Assembly (NCBI GenBank): GCA_019096155.1
Contig: JAHCVI010000006.1
Location: 1,240,001-1,304,000 of the forward strand
Reading direction: 5' to 3'
Origin: Staphylotrichum longicolle
Lineage: Eukaryota > Ascomycota > Sordariomycetes > Sordariales > Chaetomiaceae
DNA: 64,000 nucleotides
A model generated the notes under the pieces. It saw only the letters and a program-made list of their open reading frames with translations, did not search any database and was not told the origin of the DNA. The position numbers and the translations under genes are program-made. Positions 42,673-55,001 of this stretch are shown one piece after another (within the stretch, counting starts at the first letter, position 1; the number at the start of each line of letters is the position of its first letter).

Positions 42673-45078
42673 GTCTATTCCATGATATTGCGGCGCGAAG
42701 AGGAACAAACTCCACACTGGTGGCCCCCCTTTTCTTGCCGAGGTAAGGAGCCCAAGAGCTGCCGGGGGCTCGTCGGTGTTTCTTGGATGTTTGATGAGAG
42801 GCAATGTGCGGCAACAGTTTTGCCTCCTTCGCTCCCGGTTATCGGCGACGCTGGCAGTGGCGCCTTGTTTCTAAATGCAGCTGGAGCTGTGGAGGGGAGG
42901 GCGGGCGCCGGTCCGTGGTGGTGACGGTCTGTGATGGCGCACCCTAAGGCAAACGCCGTGGCGCTATCACGCAGCAGTACACTCCTAGCACCGCCGGCGA
43001 GTTAGGGATGGAGCTTGTACGTACTTGCCCCCGCCGTTGGCGGGAGCACAACGGGCTTGGTGGACGCACTCAGGAGGTCAGTGTCAGTAAGCAGCCGACA
43101 AGGCAGGCTGCAATCCCAGTACCAGAGACGCCGGGAATAAACGACGCTCGGGGCCGCTCGGCCGACGTTACACTGCAACCGTGAAGCAGATGTCGCCGGT
43201 TCGGTGCTGCTACCGAGGAGGCTGCGAGCACGTTGCCTGACTCCTATCTCTTGCCTGCCCACAGGGGGAGTGCTGGTCAGTTGTATGAGCAAGCTTTATC
43301 GTCTCCGGTGCCGAGAATAAGAACGTCGTCGCGTCGCTGCTGGCCGTCATTTCACTCTCTGCCTCTGGTCTGTTCCACTTATATGGCTCGCCCACAGGGC
43401 TACTTCGTCGGCCGTCCTCTTTTTCACTCATTCCAAAAGGACCAGCCAGATCCTGGTCGGAGGAGCAAATCGTGCGCGTGCGGGGAAGCCGCATTGATGA
43501 AGTGTGACATTGGGATGAGAGAGGGAAAGCCTTGCTCGGGTTGCATGGGTTGGGAGAGCTTGGCCCAGGAGTCAAAATCTGCGACAGGGAGGTTCGGCCC
43601 TGAGGCTTCCTCAACTGGTAGATAACCCCCGGTGGTTTCTGAAAGGTCTCGCCAACCAACAAGCGCACCTCCGGGTATTCCGTTGCGCCTGACAGGGTCT
43701 GCCCAGATGGGGTGAGGGGCCCTTGGCAGCAAAAGCTCCTTTCGGCAGGGTTCCCCACCAGGATCGTCAACGCTCCGGGCGAATGCCGGACTGTCCGAGA
43801 CTTCCACCCTCAGCTCGATCTTCCAGAATCGCGCTAAAGGACGCTAGAAGTGTCGCAACCCTGCCCACCTCAACCACCCCAGAATTGGACGCAGCTTTAT
43901 CCCTGGGCGTGGCGCGCGAACGAGCGTCCTGTTCCTCGTCAACGCACGTGTCCATCCACACCAACTCGTGGTGCCGGGTCGACACGTGGGGTGGCGTCAC
44001 AGCTGTGTGAGATCGAGGGCTTAGGGCCAAAAGTGACCACCTCATGTCGGTAGGATGAGATGGTCCAAGTGTTTGGAAAGTCATTGGTAATCCGGCGGCT
44101 TGCCTCGGGCCGCCCACAGCACCCAAAATTGGGTGTGGGGAGCCTGGCAAGCCTGGGGATCAAGGGACCCCAGCCACCCGCAGTCGACCAGTTCAGTTCA
44201 AGTCAAACGATCAGGGCACATGCAAATGAGGCCATCAGCAACGCTGCGAGCAACACCCTGCTCGGCCCGATCATATGAGCCCACTTCGCTGTGCCTTACG
44301 TGAGGTCCACCTCCTCATCTAGGCATGTAACACTAGGGCCCCTGTCAACCTGCGCACAGAATCTCGATTGTCCTGCAGCCAGCCCCCAACCAAACGAAAG
44401 CGCTCACCGCTCTCAGCACAAGACCAGACAGGATCCCTGAGGCCTGGGCTTGAGTGGCGTTAGTGAGTGACGAGACTAACCAAAGAAAGTTCTGAGATCC
44501 CGGGGCCCTGTGGGGTGTGCAATCAGACTGAATCAATCAACGAAAGGTCCAGGATGCTCACAGCCGCCACGAGAAACCCGGGATATCTGGCTCCCAAAGG
44601 GGAGCTCGGTGAGCTAGCGTCTCAACTGATGTTGTTGATGTGCCTGTGGGCCCGTTTTGGCTTTCACTTGAGGTGTGGCCAGTCAACTTACATCAATATT
44701 TCCGGAGCGATCGCTGGTCTGAAGATATCACAGCAATGCGACACTCTCGCTGGAGCGACCTCAGAAAAATTATATTAAGAATAATCTAGTTACAGACGCA
44801 GGTGGTAGGTATACTCGTCGGCAGCATCCCTGCCCACGGCGCCCCGCGATGTCGACAACAACCGGGAAAACCATTCACTGCAATTTGGCATGGTGAGGGA
44901 AGTTTGTGAGATAAGATTATGAGAACATACGAAAGCATAGTACACCACAAGCTCTCAGGCTTCGAGAAGCAAATGTACTGCCACCGTGACTCAACCCGGC
45001 CGACAAAACACCCGTGGCCCGCCACTGGCACAGTGAACAAGGAGACGATACGAGACAGAGGCTGAAAAAAAAGGGCCG
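42673..45078. other. 2.4-kb intergenic region
   Basis: Long spacer between the transcription factor start and the glycerol kinase 3' end. Frames of up to 186 residues overlap on both strands (43210-43807) but show no motif or codon bias, so none is called. A large promoter or 5' UTR of the regulator is the likeliest content. Confidence 0.45.
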
Positions 45079-46753
45079 TTAGTTGGCCCATCCCTTGCTC
45101 ATTTGGACCGCTTTTTCCCAGCGCTCAAACTGCTTCGACGCCTTTTCTTCGGAAGTCTGCGGCTTGAAGATGGTGCGGCCCTCGACGTTGACATTGTCGA
45201 GGTCTTTGAACGACTCCCACACGCCAGCGGCGAGGCCGGCAGCGATGGCGGCACCGAGGGCCGTCGTCTCGCGCATGCCCGGGCGACTGACTGGGATGCC
45301 GATGATGTCGGACTGGGTCTGCATCACACGCTGTCAGTAAGAACCGTTTATTACTCTCGGGGGCGCAGTGCATTCTCGAGTCTGCGTACCTGCATGATAA
45401 GATCCGAGTTGCACATGCCGCCATCGACGGCGAGTTCGGTCAACGCTTTGCCGCTGTCCTTCTCCATTGACTTGAGGATGGCCTTAGTCTGGAAACACGT
45501 CGCCTCGAGCGTCGCCCGCGCAATGTGGCCGCGCTGGGTGTATGCCGTGATGCCGAAGATGGTGCCGCGGGCGTCGTCAATCCAGTACGGCGCGAAGAGG
45601 CCGCTAAAGGCCGTGACGAACGTGCAGCCGCCATTGTCCTCGACCGTCTCGGCGAGGGCGCTCAGCTTCGACGAAGCCTCGATGAAGCCGAAGTTGTCGA
45701 CGAGGAACTTGACGCTGGAGCCGGCGACAGCGATGCTGCCCTCAAGGGCGTACATGGTGTTGCCCTTGCCAAAGTCGAAGGCGACAGTCGAGAGCAGGCC
45801 GTGCGACGAAATGACGGGCTTGTCGCCGACGTTGTAGAGGAGGAAGCAACCCGTGCCGTATGTGTTCTTGGCAAGGCCCGGGGTGAAGCCCTTTTGGCCG
45901 ACAAGCGCGGCGGACTGGTCGCCCAGGCAGCCCATGATCTTGGTGCCGTGAAGCAGCGTGCTGGCGAGGGAGCCGTAGGCCTCGGGATCGGCCGAGCGCA
46001 CAATCTCGGGCAGCTTGACCTTCTTCCGGTCGATGCGGAACCAGTCAAGAAGCTCAGCATCGTAGTCGAGCGTGTGAAGGTTCATGAACATGGTGCGCGA
46101 GGCGTTGCTGGGGTCCGAGACATAGACGTTGCGCGCGGGGCCTCCGTTGAGCTTGTAGACCAGCCAGGAGTCGATGGTACCGAAAGCTAGGTTGCCCTGC
46201 TCGTGCGCGTCCTTCACCGCCGGAACGTTCTCGATGAGCCACAGCAGCTTGCCGACGGAGGGATAGGTGGAGAGCGGAAGACCACAGCGGCTGGTGAGTT
46301 CGCCGGCCCCAATGCGCATCTTGAGGCGGCGGATCAGATCCTGCGTGCGCGTGTCCGTCCAGACAATTGCATTGTACAGAGGCTTGCCCGTCGTCCGGTC
46401 CCAGACGACGGTCGTTTCGCGCTGGTTGGTAATCCCCACGGACACGATTTGCTCTCGCGAGTGGCCTTGCGTCTCAAATGTCTTGACGGCGCCGTCAATG
46501 CACTGCTCCACCGACGAGATGATTTCCTCGGGGTCATGTTCGTGCCAGCTGCGTCGCCAATGCGTCAGAGATTGCCTGCACTGTGCCAATGGCTTGTAAG
46601 AAAGGAAACTCACCCTGGGCTCGGGTAGATCTGCTTGAACTCAAGCTGGTGCAAGGCAACGACCTCGCCAGCGCGGTTGAAGATCAGGAACCGTGTACTG
46701 GTGGTGCCCTGATCGATGGCACCGACGAACTGAGTCTGGGAAGAGGAAGACAT
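45079..46753 (-). CDS. GUT1: glycerol kinase
   Basis: Three exons on the minus strand, 46753-46614, 46548-45390 and 45318-45079, with introns of 65 and 71 bases; the product is 512 residues, the normal length. FGGY-kinase signatures are present: the phosphate-binding FVGAIDQGTTSTRFLIF at residues 9-25, VGITNQRETTVVWDR, NAIVWTDTRT, YGTGCFLLYN, FSGLFAPYW and AVDGGMCNSDLIMQTQSDI, then MRETTALGAAIAAG. It phosphorylates glycerol with ATP to sn-glycerol 3-phosphate in the cytosol. It is transcribed away from the aquaglyceroporin gene, sharing a 1.65-kb divergent promoter region with it. Together with the porin and the FAD glycerol-3-phosphate dehydrogenase it completes glycerol catabolism to dihydroxyacetone phosphate. 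Confidence 0.97.
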
Positions 46754-48399
46754 GGCAGCTTGGAATCTACTAGGCGACGAGGACTCGCGGATTCAAAAGA
46801 AGATGACGCAGAAAGACCAGAGACTTGGTCCACGGCACAATGGCTGCTGAACAACGAGCTTGGAAGAGAAACGCGGGCAAGATACGAGCCAGAGCTGGGG
46901 CACGAAGTTCGGGGCTGTGACGATGGAGCGCGATATGAAGGGAAAAACAAAGAGGTCGACAACGTTTATGGAAGCACGAAGAGAGATACAAATAGTCGCG
47001 ACTTTCACATGGGCGTGGCTTTTCTTTTCCCGAAGTTATTGCTAGGCTCGTGTGCCCCCTCGTCGGCACTGCTGATTCTCGGTATGGGAGACCCTTCCCG
47101 ACCCCTCACTCGCTGGTGTGGCTTCGGGCTACCTACCTGAGGTACCTGGTACCTGACCAGTCCCCAGGCGCCATTAGGTAGTGTACTGGCAGGGGCCCCA
47201 CGTACACCGCGTCTTGGGAGAAGTGTGGGGATGGGATGAGGATGTGGAGAAATCACTTGGTCGAGCATCCACTTTCGCGGAAAGATCCGTCTGGGGTTGG
47301 TTTGTGATTGCCCTCGTGGCAGGTCCACCGAGGACAACGAGCGGGGCGACCCCTGGCGCAGGGGGGTTCTAGAACTTTGCAATATCGGACGTCGCGACGG
47401 CTTCCAGTGCGCTCTGGTTCCACATCGACTCATTGTCTCGTGAGTTTGTCTTTGTCAATGATTGTTGATTCGACGAATTATCGACGACGGGAGACAGCAG
47501 AATTCGAACCCGCGAGCAGGTACCTGGGCGGCCAACAACAAGGGTCGAGCCAAATCCTGGGCATCATCGCGGGTCGTTTCGGTGTGTGCCACCGAAGCTG
47601 CGCTGACATCAACCAATAAACGCAGTAGCTTGCGCGCCGGTCGGAGAGTATGTGTAGCGTACGGCTCAGGGTACGGCGCCGGGGTCGAGAGGCGTCATTG
47701 TCTAGCGTTGGCTGTCAGTCCCGCTCCTTCGACGAACCAGCTCCACAGCGCAGGAGAATTGAGCATCTCGGGCCATGACTGCTGATGGTCAAAGAAGCTC
47801 GAGCGCGTTCGGCGGTCAGATGCAGTGTCGTGTGTACTTGCTCGGTGTCACTTTTCCGGAGGCGTTCGTTCGTTGCTTTCGAGCGTCCCCAGTCGTGAAA
47901 GGCGGCGCTCCATCACCATCTCCTTCATCGTTGGATTGCAAGCCTCCAAGCCGTTCTCTTCGCTTCCAGTCAAGGGACCGGACCAAACTTCCAGACCCAG
48001 CCCCAGGCCTTCACGCACTCTCCCGTATCGTGCCATCCTCTTCGCCGTCGTCCCCGAGAACCCGTCACCCCTTGTAACCCATCCTCGGTCTGTGCCAATC
48101 AGCCCCCGCTCCCTGTCCTTCCCCGGAACCACTTCGCAATTCCCTGCTTCGGTAGCTCTTCGGGTTTCACATCTCCTTCAATGATCCTCACCCCATGGGG
48201 GAAAGACACATATAGTTGGCCGTCTTCCCCATGGCAAATGGGCATTGAACGACCCATCGCCGGCCAAAAGAGTGCCAGTTTCCACACGTCCCTAACATCC
48301 CAAGATTATCCTTTTGCCCCAGTTTGCCCTTTTTACGAAACTACTTCCATTGTTCACCTCAGACACATTTTCGGTCTCACCCACATTGCTCCAATAACC
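46754..48399. promoter_or_regulatory. divergent promoter region of glycerol kinase and aquaglyceroporin
   Basis: No gene seen in 1.65 kb. The left end gives the kinase leader; the right end is a C/T-rich leader for the porin. Around 47130-47175 there are repeated GGTACC/TACCTACC elements and a GGGGCCCC palindrome. No binding site can be assigned with confidence. Confidence 0.5.
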
Positions 48400-49518
48400 A
48401 TGTCCATCCTTCCACCTTCGCAGGATTCAGTCTCCGAGTCTTCCAATGACAAAGCTGTCCCTGTCCACAAAGTCCAGACGGGCGGTTCCTTCACCCATGA
48501 CGAGGCTGCCAATGGCGACGTGATGGCGCTCGAGAAGCAGCCTCGCTGGCCCAAGATTCGCACCACCTGGCAGGATGCCTTCTCTGAGTTCTTCGGAACC
48601 ATGATCCTCATCCTTTTTGGTGACGGTGTCGTCGCCCAGGTCGTTCTTAGCAACGGTACCAAGGGCGAATACCAGAGTATCTCGTGGGGCTGGGGGTAAG
48701 CTTCACCACTCGCACGTAGCTTCATAGTGCTGACTCCCATTTACAGCATCGCCGTCATGCTTGGTGTCTACGTCAGCGGCAAGTCTGGCGCTCACATCAA
48801 CCCCGCCGTCACGCTGGCCAACTGCGTCTTCCGTGGCCACCCCTGGCGCAAATTCCCAGTTTACCTTCTGGCACAGCTCGCTGGTGCCATGATGGGCGCC
48901 GCCATAGTTTACGGAAACTACCGCTCGGCCATCGACGTCTTCGAGGGTGGCGCTGGCATTCGCACCGTCTCGGGTCCCAGCGCCACGGCCGGTATCTTCT
49001 GCACATATCCCGCCGCGTTTATGACCCGGACCGGCATGGTCTTCTCCGAGTTCATTGCCAGCACCATCCTGCAGTTTGTCATCTTCGCGCTCGCCGATGC
49101 GAACAACATTGGTGCCGGGCCTCTGATGCCTCTATGCCTCTTGTTCCTCATTTTTGGCATTGGCGCTTGCTTCGGTTGGGAGACGGGCTATGCTATCAAC
49201 CTGGCCCGTGACTTTGGCCCTCGCCTGGTTAGCTACATGATCGGATACGGCCACGAGGTGTGGTCGGCGGGCGGCTACTACTTCTGGGTATGGTCTCTCC
49301 AACGTCTCCCATGACAAAACGCGATTGCTGACCAGCACTAGATCCCCATGGTTATACCCTTCCTCGGATGCCTTAGCGGCGGCGCGCTGTATGATTTCTT
49401 CATCTACACCGGCGAGAGCCCGATGAACAAGCCTTACCTCGGCCTCAACCGTTTCTTGCACCCCAAGAAGAGCGTTTGGTCCAACACGCACAACAAGGCT
49501 GTCGACTCTAACGTATAG
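48400..49518 (+). CDS. aquaglyceroporin (MIP family)
   Basis: Three exons, 48400-48695, 48747-49287 and 49342-49518, with introns of 51 and 54 bases; the product is 337 residues. After a hydrophilic N-terminus of about 60 residues come six membrane helices and the two half-helix pore motifs: GKSGAHINPAVTLA (NPA) and GYAINLARDFGPR, where the second box is NLA and the following Asp is the glycerol-facilitator mark (GlpF-type rather than strict water channel). It lets glycerol and other small polyols cross the plasma membrane. It lacks the very long N-terminal extension of yeast Fps1, so it is more likely an uptake or general facilitator than an osmotic export valve. The neighbouring kinase would trap the imported glycerol. 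Confidence 0.96.
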
Positions 49519-51498
49519 TCGATGAGATGATGGCCAAAGTCTCTCGAGCCTGACCTTGAGTGATAAAATCTCCCGATCAACCTCGTCTTTAGCTGAAGGA
49601 GCAACAACGGTGGATGCCAACCGAAACACACAATGAAAAACAACAAGAAACCCGTGGTCGCAACAGCACAGAGACAACCAATACCTAGGGCGTTTATGGT
49701 TGGAGTTTGGATTTGTGTCCGGCAAGTTCAGCGAGTAATGCCATTTTTCCTTTGCGCAGGGAGTTTTGTGCATCATCAGATGTTGGAGGCATGGAGAGGC
49801 CTGTTCAGATGTAGTTCAGAGATTCTTGACCTGAGAGCGGTGCTTCAAAGTTTTATTCATCTTATCAAGCAATTTTCTGTGCGCCAAAACCCCTGTGACG
49901 TTGATATTGGCCTTGTACTCAATTTGGACGGGCAATGGCTGGTGGCAGAGTACCGACGCGGTCGGGCTTTGGGGTGACGGGCCCTGCTGGCATGAAACAC
50001 CACGCGGATTCCCAAACCTGAGTCGTGCTAATCTGCTTGGCAATGGGTGATTCGAAACCCGGATGCTGAACGCAGAGCGACAACTGTCAGATGTGGCGTG
50101 CATGGGACACCGGAGGAGCCGCAGATAGAGGTGGGCCAAAGCAGACAAAGGAGGCACTATTACTTTCCCTCACGTGGAGTGAGGAGCTTTGCAGTAGGTG
50201 GGGACGCTCGTCTCTGGTTAGGGTCGGCAAGCTCCGATGGCGCAAAGGAGGCATTGCCCCTGATATCACATGCGTATCGTGACGGCTGCACGTGGCGTCT
50301 CGAGTTTGTGGATGGTGGAGCACCAAGGTGTCGCTGCCAGCCCGGTTGTTCCAAAGGGATGCCTGCGCAGGGAAGCGGGGGCTCAAAAAAACTTGGAGGT
50401 GCACCACAACGCTAGTTAGGTGGCGCTGGTGTGATCGAGCAGCACTGCCAAGGCGAGGTGTGTGAAGGGCCGGAGGGGGTGCGGCGGCGACCGTTCGTTA
50501 GTCTTTTTCAGCAGTTGTTGTTGGGTCGGGGGTGTGTGGAAGAAATGCATGCGTCGGGGCGGGACACCGAGCAGGTGCCGAAGCTGCAGGCACATATAGG
50601 TACTTTGTGCAGCAGATCGGGTTCAAATACCGAAATGGTCGGGGCCTTGATAGCGAGATTCCCGATGTGGAGATGGGAATGTGGGGGCTGGGCAGGGCTT
50701 CTGCGATCCACCGGGGCGTCTTGGCGGGCTCGGGTACGAACACCGAGGTGCATGATGTGGCGTCCCAGTGACAGGAGCAGCTCCTTCAAGGGCCCAGCTA
50801 GTCCCATGCTATCGGAAGATCGACGGCATGCGCGAAGCATGAATCGACTACATGGATGGACTGCCCTCGTTGACGTGCCCCCCCGCAGCACGCGAGCGCA
50901 CAGGGTGGTTGTCGGCTGGGGCATAGGCGGATTTCTGTTCGCTGTTCGGCGCGGGGCTTCGCGAGCTGGACGAGAGGTGGGTGGAGTGCTACGGAGCGGG
51001 AAAGGCGTTGCTCGGGCTCGCTCGGTGCGGCGCGCGCGAAGGCAACAGCGCGTGGAGGGCATCTTTACATCGTGCCCCACGCATGTACATGGTACATCGG
51101 GCAGCAGCCCTCCCCACATGCGGGCGATGATCATCACGACCCCGGGGCGGCCAGCAAACACTCGACGAAGCACCAGTAGAAGAGTGCACCTGGCTCTGCT
51201 AGCAACAGGTGGACCAGCAGACGGCCCGTCTGGACGAACGAGGTTCCTCCCCGGTGGTTGCTCCGTGGTGCTCCAGACTCCCGCGCGAACCTGAGGTCGA
51301 TTTCCCATGAATAAAGTCTTGCGGCGGCCCGTCTCTTCCGTGCCCGGATCTCTGAGGCTCCTTTCCCGTTCTTGCTGTCTTCCCATCTACCGAACATCGA
51401 AAAAGGCCGCGACAGCACCGTGCATCCCAGGTCGGCCATCCAGCGGCGTACTCGACTGCACACAGGCAACTGAGTGACCGCCCGCAGCCCCCGGAATC
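49519..51498. other. 2-kb intergenic region upstream of GUT2
   Basis: Two long opposite frames (50431-51294 plus, 50508-51386 minus) overlap in GC-rich DNA without motifs and are not called. The right end is the promoter and leader of the dehydrogenase. Confidence 0.45.
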
Positions 51499-53571
51499 AT
51501 GCCGCCGCGCTTCTCTCGTGTCTGGCGCCCCTTCGCCGCGGCCACCGTCGTCGTTGCGGCGGGAGGCATCGTCTCCAGCCGTGCTAATGCGCACCGCTCT
51601 CACGATAAGCCCCTCGTCGAGCTCCGACGCGACGACTCTGGCCGTATCATACCCCCACAGTTCGCAGATGTCAAGTCCCGCGCCGAGCAGCTTGCCGACC
51701 TGAGACGTCACGGCGCCAGCCAGGACACCGAGTATGATCTACTGATTATTGGCGGCGGCGCCACCGGCACTGGCATCGCCCTCGATGCTGTTACCCGTGG
51801 CCTCAAGGTCGCCCTCGTCGAACGTGACGACTTCTCCGCCGGCACCAGCTCCAAGAGCACCAAGCTCGTCCACGGTGGTGTCCGCTATTTGGAGAAGGCC
51901 ATCTGGAACCTTGACTACTCCCAACTGCAGCTCGTTGTCGAGGCCCTGCGCGAGCGCAAGGGCTTCCTCGACATCGCCCCCCACCTGTCCTGCTCCCTGC
52001 CTATTTTGCTTCCCCTCCGCCGCTTGTGGGAGGCTCCCTACATGTGGATCGGCTGCAAGGCGTACGACTTGCTCGCTGGCTCCCAGGGCCTCGAGAGCTC
52101 CTACTTTGTGAGCCGCGCTAGTGCTCTTAACTCGTTCCCCATGCTGCACAAGGACAACCTCGTCGGCGCTCTTGTGTACTATGACGGCCAGCACAACGAC
52201 TCTCGCATGAACGTCTCCCTCGCTCTCACGGCTGCACTCTACGGAGCGACGGTGCTGAACCATGCCGAGGTTACCTCTCTGGAAAAGGACGCAAACGGCA
52301 AAATCTGCGGCGCCCAGGTCCGCGATCTGATGGCAGGCGACGATGCCGCCAACGCGGCCTTTAGCGTTCGGGCCAAGGGCGTCATCAATGCTACTGGACC
52401 CTTCACCGACGCCATCGAGCGCATGGACGACCCCAGCCGACAGCCCATCGTTGCCCCGGCGTCTGGTGCTCACATCATGCTTCCCGGAAAACTGTGCCCC
52501 AAGGGCATGGGCATGCTTGATGCCGCGACCTCGGACGGCCGTGTCGTTTTTGTTCTGCCCTGGCAGGGCATGACCGTTGCTGGAACGACGGACAACGCCT
52601 GTGCGGTGGAGAGAGAGCCTGTGGCCCGCGAGGAAGATGTTGCGTTTATCCTGAAGGAAGTCAACAAGCTGCTCGAGCCCAAGTCTGCCCTCACCCGCGG
52701 CGATGTCCTGGCTACCTGGTCCGGTGAGTAAAGGCTCCCGAGTGCTTTCGACGAGCACAAACTGACCGAGGCAGGCATCCGACCTCTCGTCAAGGACCCC
52801 AAGGCCGGCAACACCGAGTCTCTCGTTCGCAGCCATCTTGTTACCGTGTCCGAATCTGGTCTCCTCACTTGCGCCGGTGGCAAGTGGACCACCTACCGCC
52901 AGATGGCCGAGGATGCCGTCGACGAGGCCATCAAGACATTCAACCTGACTCCCAGACACATTGATCTCCCCGATATCAGTGGCACCGGTCTGCCCGGCTT
53001 CACCACCAACGGCACATGTGTCACGCGCTTCACTCCCGTTCTCGGCTCTCACGGTTATTCGACGCAGCTGCCTTCGCAGCTCATCCAGGCCTACGGCATC
53101 GATGCTGACATCGCCCACCACCTTGCGACCAACTATGGAGATCGGGCCTGGTCGGTTCTCGGCAATCGCCCCGGTTCCACCGCCCGACTGGCTCCATCGT
53201 TCCCCTTCATCGAGGCCGAGATCCGACATGCCGTCCGCAGCGAGGCCGCTTGCACCGCTGCCGATGTTATCGCGCGCCGCACCCGTCTTGCTTTCCTCGA
53301 CGTCGACGCGGCGCTCAGGGCCCTGCCTCGCATCATCGATGTCATGGCCGAGGAGCTGAACTGGAGCGAGTCTCGGAGAGAGCAGGAGTGGGCTCAAACC
53401 GTACACTTCTTGCGGACCATGGGGCTTGAGGAGGCGCGGTTAGCGGTGACGCGGGACGAGGTCCTGAGTTGCGACGCCAAGGCACATCGGACGAAGCGCG
53501 ACGGAGCGGCCGCCTTCACCAATGGTGTCAAGGTCGGTGGCGGTCACGAGCTCGAGGCTCCCGCGCTCTGA
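51499..53571 (+). CDS. GUT2: FAD-dependent mitochondrial glycerol-3-phosphate dehydrogenase
   Basis: Two exons, 51499-52723 and 52775-53571, with a 51-base intron (GTGAGT...GCAG) restoring WSGIRPL; the product is 673 residues, normal for the family. The N-terminus is basic with a hydrophobic stretch (FAAATVVVAAGGIVSS), fitting targeting and anchoring to the inner mitochondrial membrane. The FAD-binding motif YDLLIIGGGATGTG is at residues 79-92, followed by GTSSKSTKLVHGGVRYLE. FVLPWQGMTVAGTTD and LLTCAGGKWTTYRQMAEDAV are also conserved, and a C-terminal dehydrogenase cap follows. It oxidises glycerol 3-phosphate to dihydroxyacetone phosphate and passes electrons to ubiquinone. A 555-residue antisense frame over this gene is a shadow. 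Its position two genes from glycerol kinase is unusual. Confidence 0.97.
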
Positions 53572-55001
53572 ACTCGGGTACTCGGGAAGCCGAGACCGCC
53601 TGAGCTGAGCCCGGGATTCGAGGCCCATTTTGCTCCCATTTGCTTTTCTTGGGCGTACGGCGTTGGTTGGGAATGGCGTATCGTTGCATAAGATAGCCAT
53701 TGCCTTTACCGGTCTGCGGACTGTGATTGTTTCCTGCGTCTGGATATGGATGGGCATAGAGTGCTAGATACAAACATGACTTGATTATGACAAGCACACT
53801 GCGGCGCAGCAGTTCTTCTGATGAAGTTGGCATCGAGTTAGCAACATCCAAACCCTTACTACACAACGGGCGTCAGGATAGAGTCCACTTGAGACGGTGT
53901 AGGGGTCGATGAAAGATTCAGTGAAAATGACCCGCGGGCCGCGGGAGGGATACTCAGAATCTGAACCTCTTACACATACGAGAGCTCCTGGAGAAGGCGT
54001 GGGAGGGCGTTCAGAAAACTCCCTCTTTTGCATTCTGCCCAGTTCTGGAGAGGAGCTTGAGGACGCAGCCCCAGAATGGTGTCAACAATGAGGAAAGCTT
54101 CGCTCCTTGCTGACTGGGACCATCACAGTCAGGTATTTTGAAATGAGCCGAGGTTCTGTCATGCTCGGTTCTCGCTTCTTGGGAACTCAGGGATGGCGTC
54201 GCAGTGTGGGGAAATGAGCTGTCAAACTTCCCATGCTTACCCCTGAGCGAGCTGATGAGACCCGTTCGTTGCTCCACCCCAGATCGGAATTTAGCAGCCC
54301 AGGAAGCCTAGCTGAACTGTTCACACGGAGAAGTGGAGAGCGAGCAACCCATTGTGCAGGGAATGGGCCGGGGCGCTCACGCACAGGCCCTCTATTTCTC
54401 TTCCCCATCTTTCCCAGCATGCCCAGATATCGTTAAGACGCCGAGGTGGCGTTTGCGATCACCTCGGCACTGTGGCGATGGGCAGCCACAGCAGCGAATC
54501 CCAGCAGGAGCAAGGACGGGCCAGAAGCCCTAAAGGGTGCCTGAGAAATAACGTTAGCGCCGTCCATGCAAAAGACGTGGCACGGACAAACCAAGATCTC
54601 GAGCACATTGGATGGCACGGGCTGTCAAATCAATACCGTTCCCCACTTCGGTCCTTCAAGTTCTCATTGAACATTTGCGGAGCCGCATCAGCTGCCGCAT
54701 TTGCTGTGATTTCGCCCTCCGACAGGTCCCGGTTCCATCCTAGATTCCCAGCGGACTGGACCGGCCAAGACACCAGGGCGGTTCCCCTTGCACAAGTATC
54801 TTGCCAGGGAGGAGGGAAAAGGTTAGGATGTGTTGTGTCGTGGAGTCACGACGGGTATATCTTCCCCCTGCTTCCCCCAGGTGTTCCACCTCCAGGGCGC
54901 TCCGCGTTTGGTCCTATGTCCGTCTCGAGGTCTCCACGCGTCTCCTCCACCACCTGGGCCGCCCGATATGTGCACTCCGCCAAACACTTTACCCACGCAA
55001 C
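53572..55001. other. 1.4-kb intergenic region
   Basis: Frames up to 217 residues are in irregular composition and have no motifs. It includes the GUT2 3' flank and the leader of the 7-TM gene. Confidence 0.5.

Noticed and set aside
43210..43807. Overlapping 186-, 130- and 127-residue frames between the regulator and glycerol kinase
   Set aside because: All three overlap, none has motifs or coding-like third positions.
47497..47513. tRNA-like T-arm (GCGGG-TTCGAAT-TCTGC on the minus strand)
   Set aside because: No matching acceptor stem, D-arm or anticodon arm could be found next to it, so at most it is a B-box-like remnant.
50431..51386. Two long opposite frames (287 and 292 residues) upstream of GUT2
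   Set aside because: They overlap each other, lack motifs, and have Arg/Gly/Pro-biased composition expected from GC-rich non-coding DNA.
51739..53406. 555-residue frame antisense to the GUT2 gene
   Set aside because: It lies wholly over a confidently identified gene with strong codon bias; such GC-rich genes produce long antisense frames. No motif in its translation.
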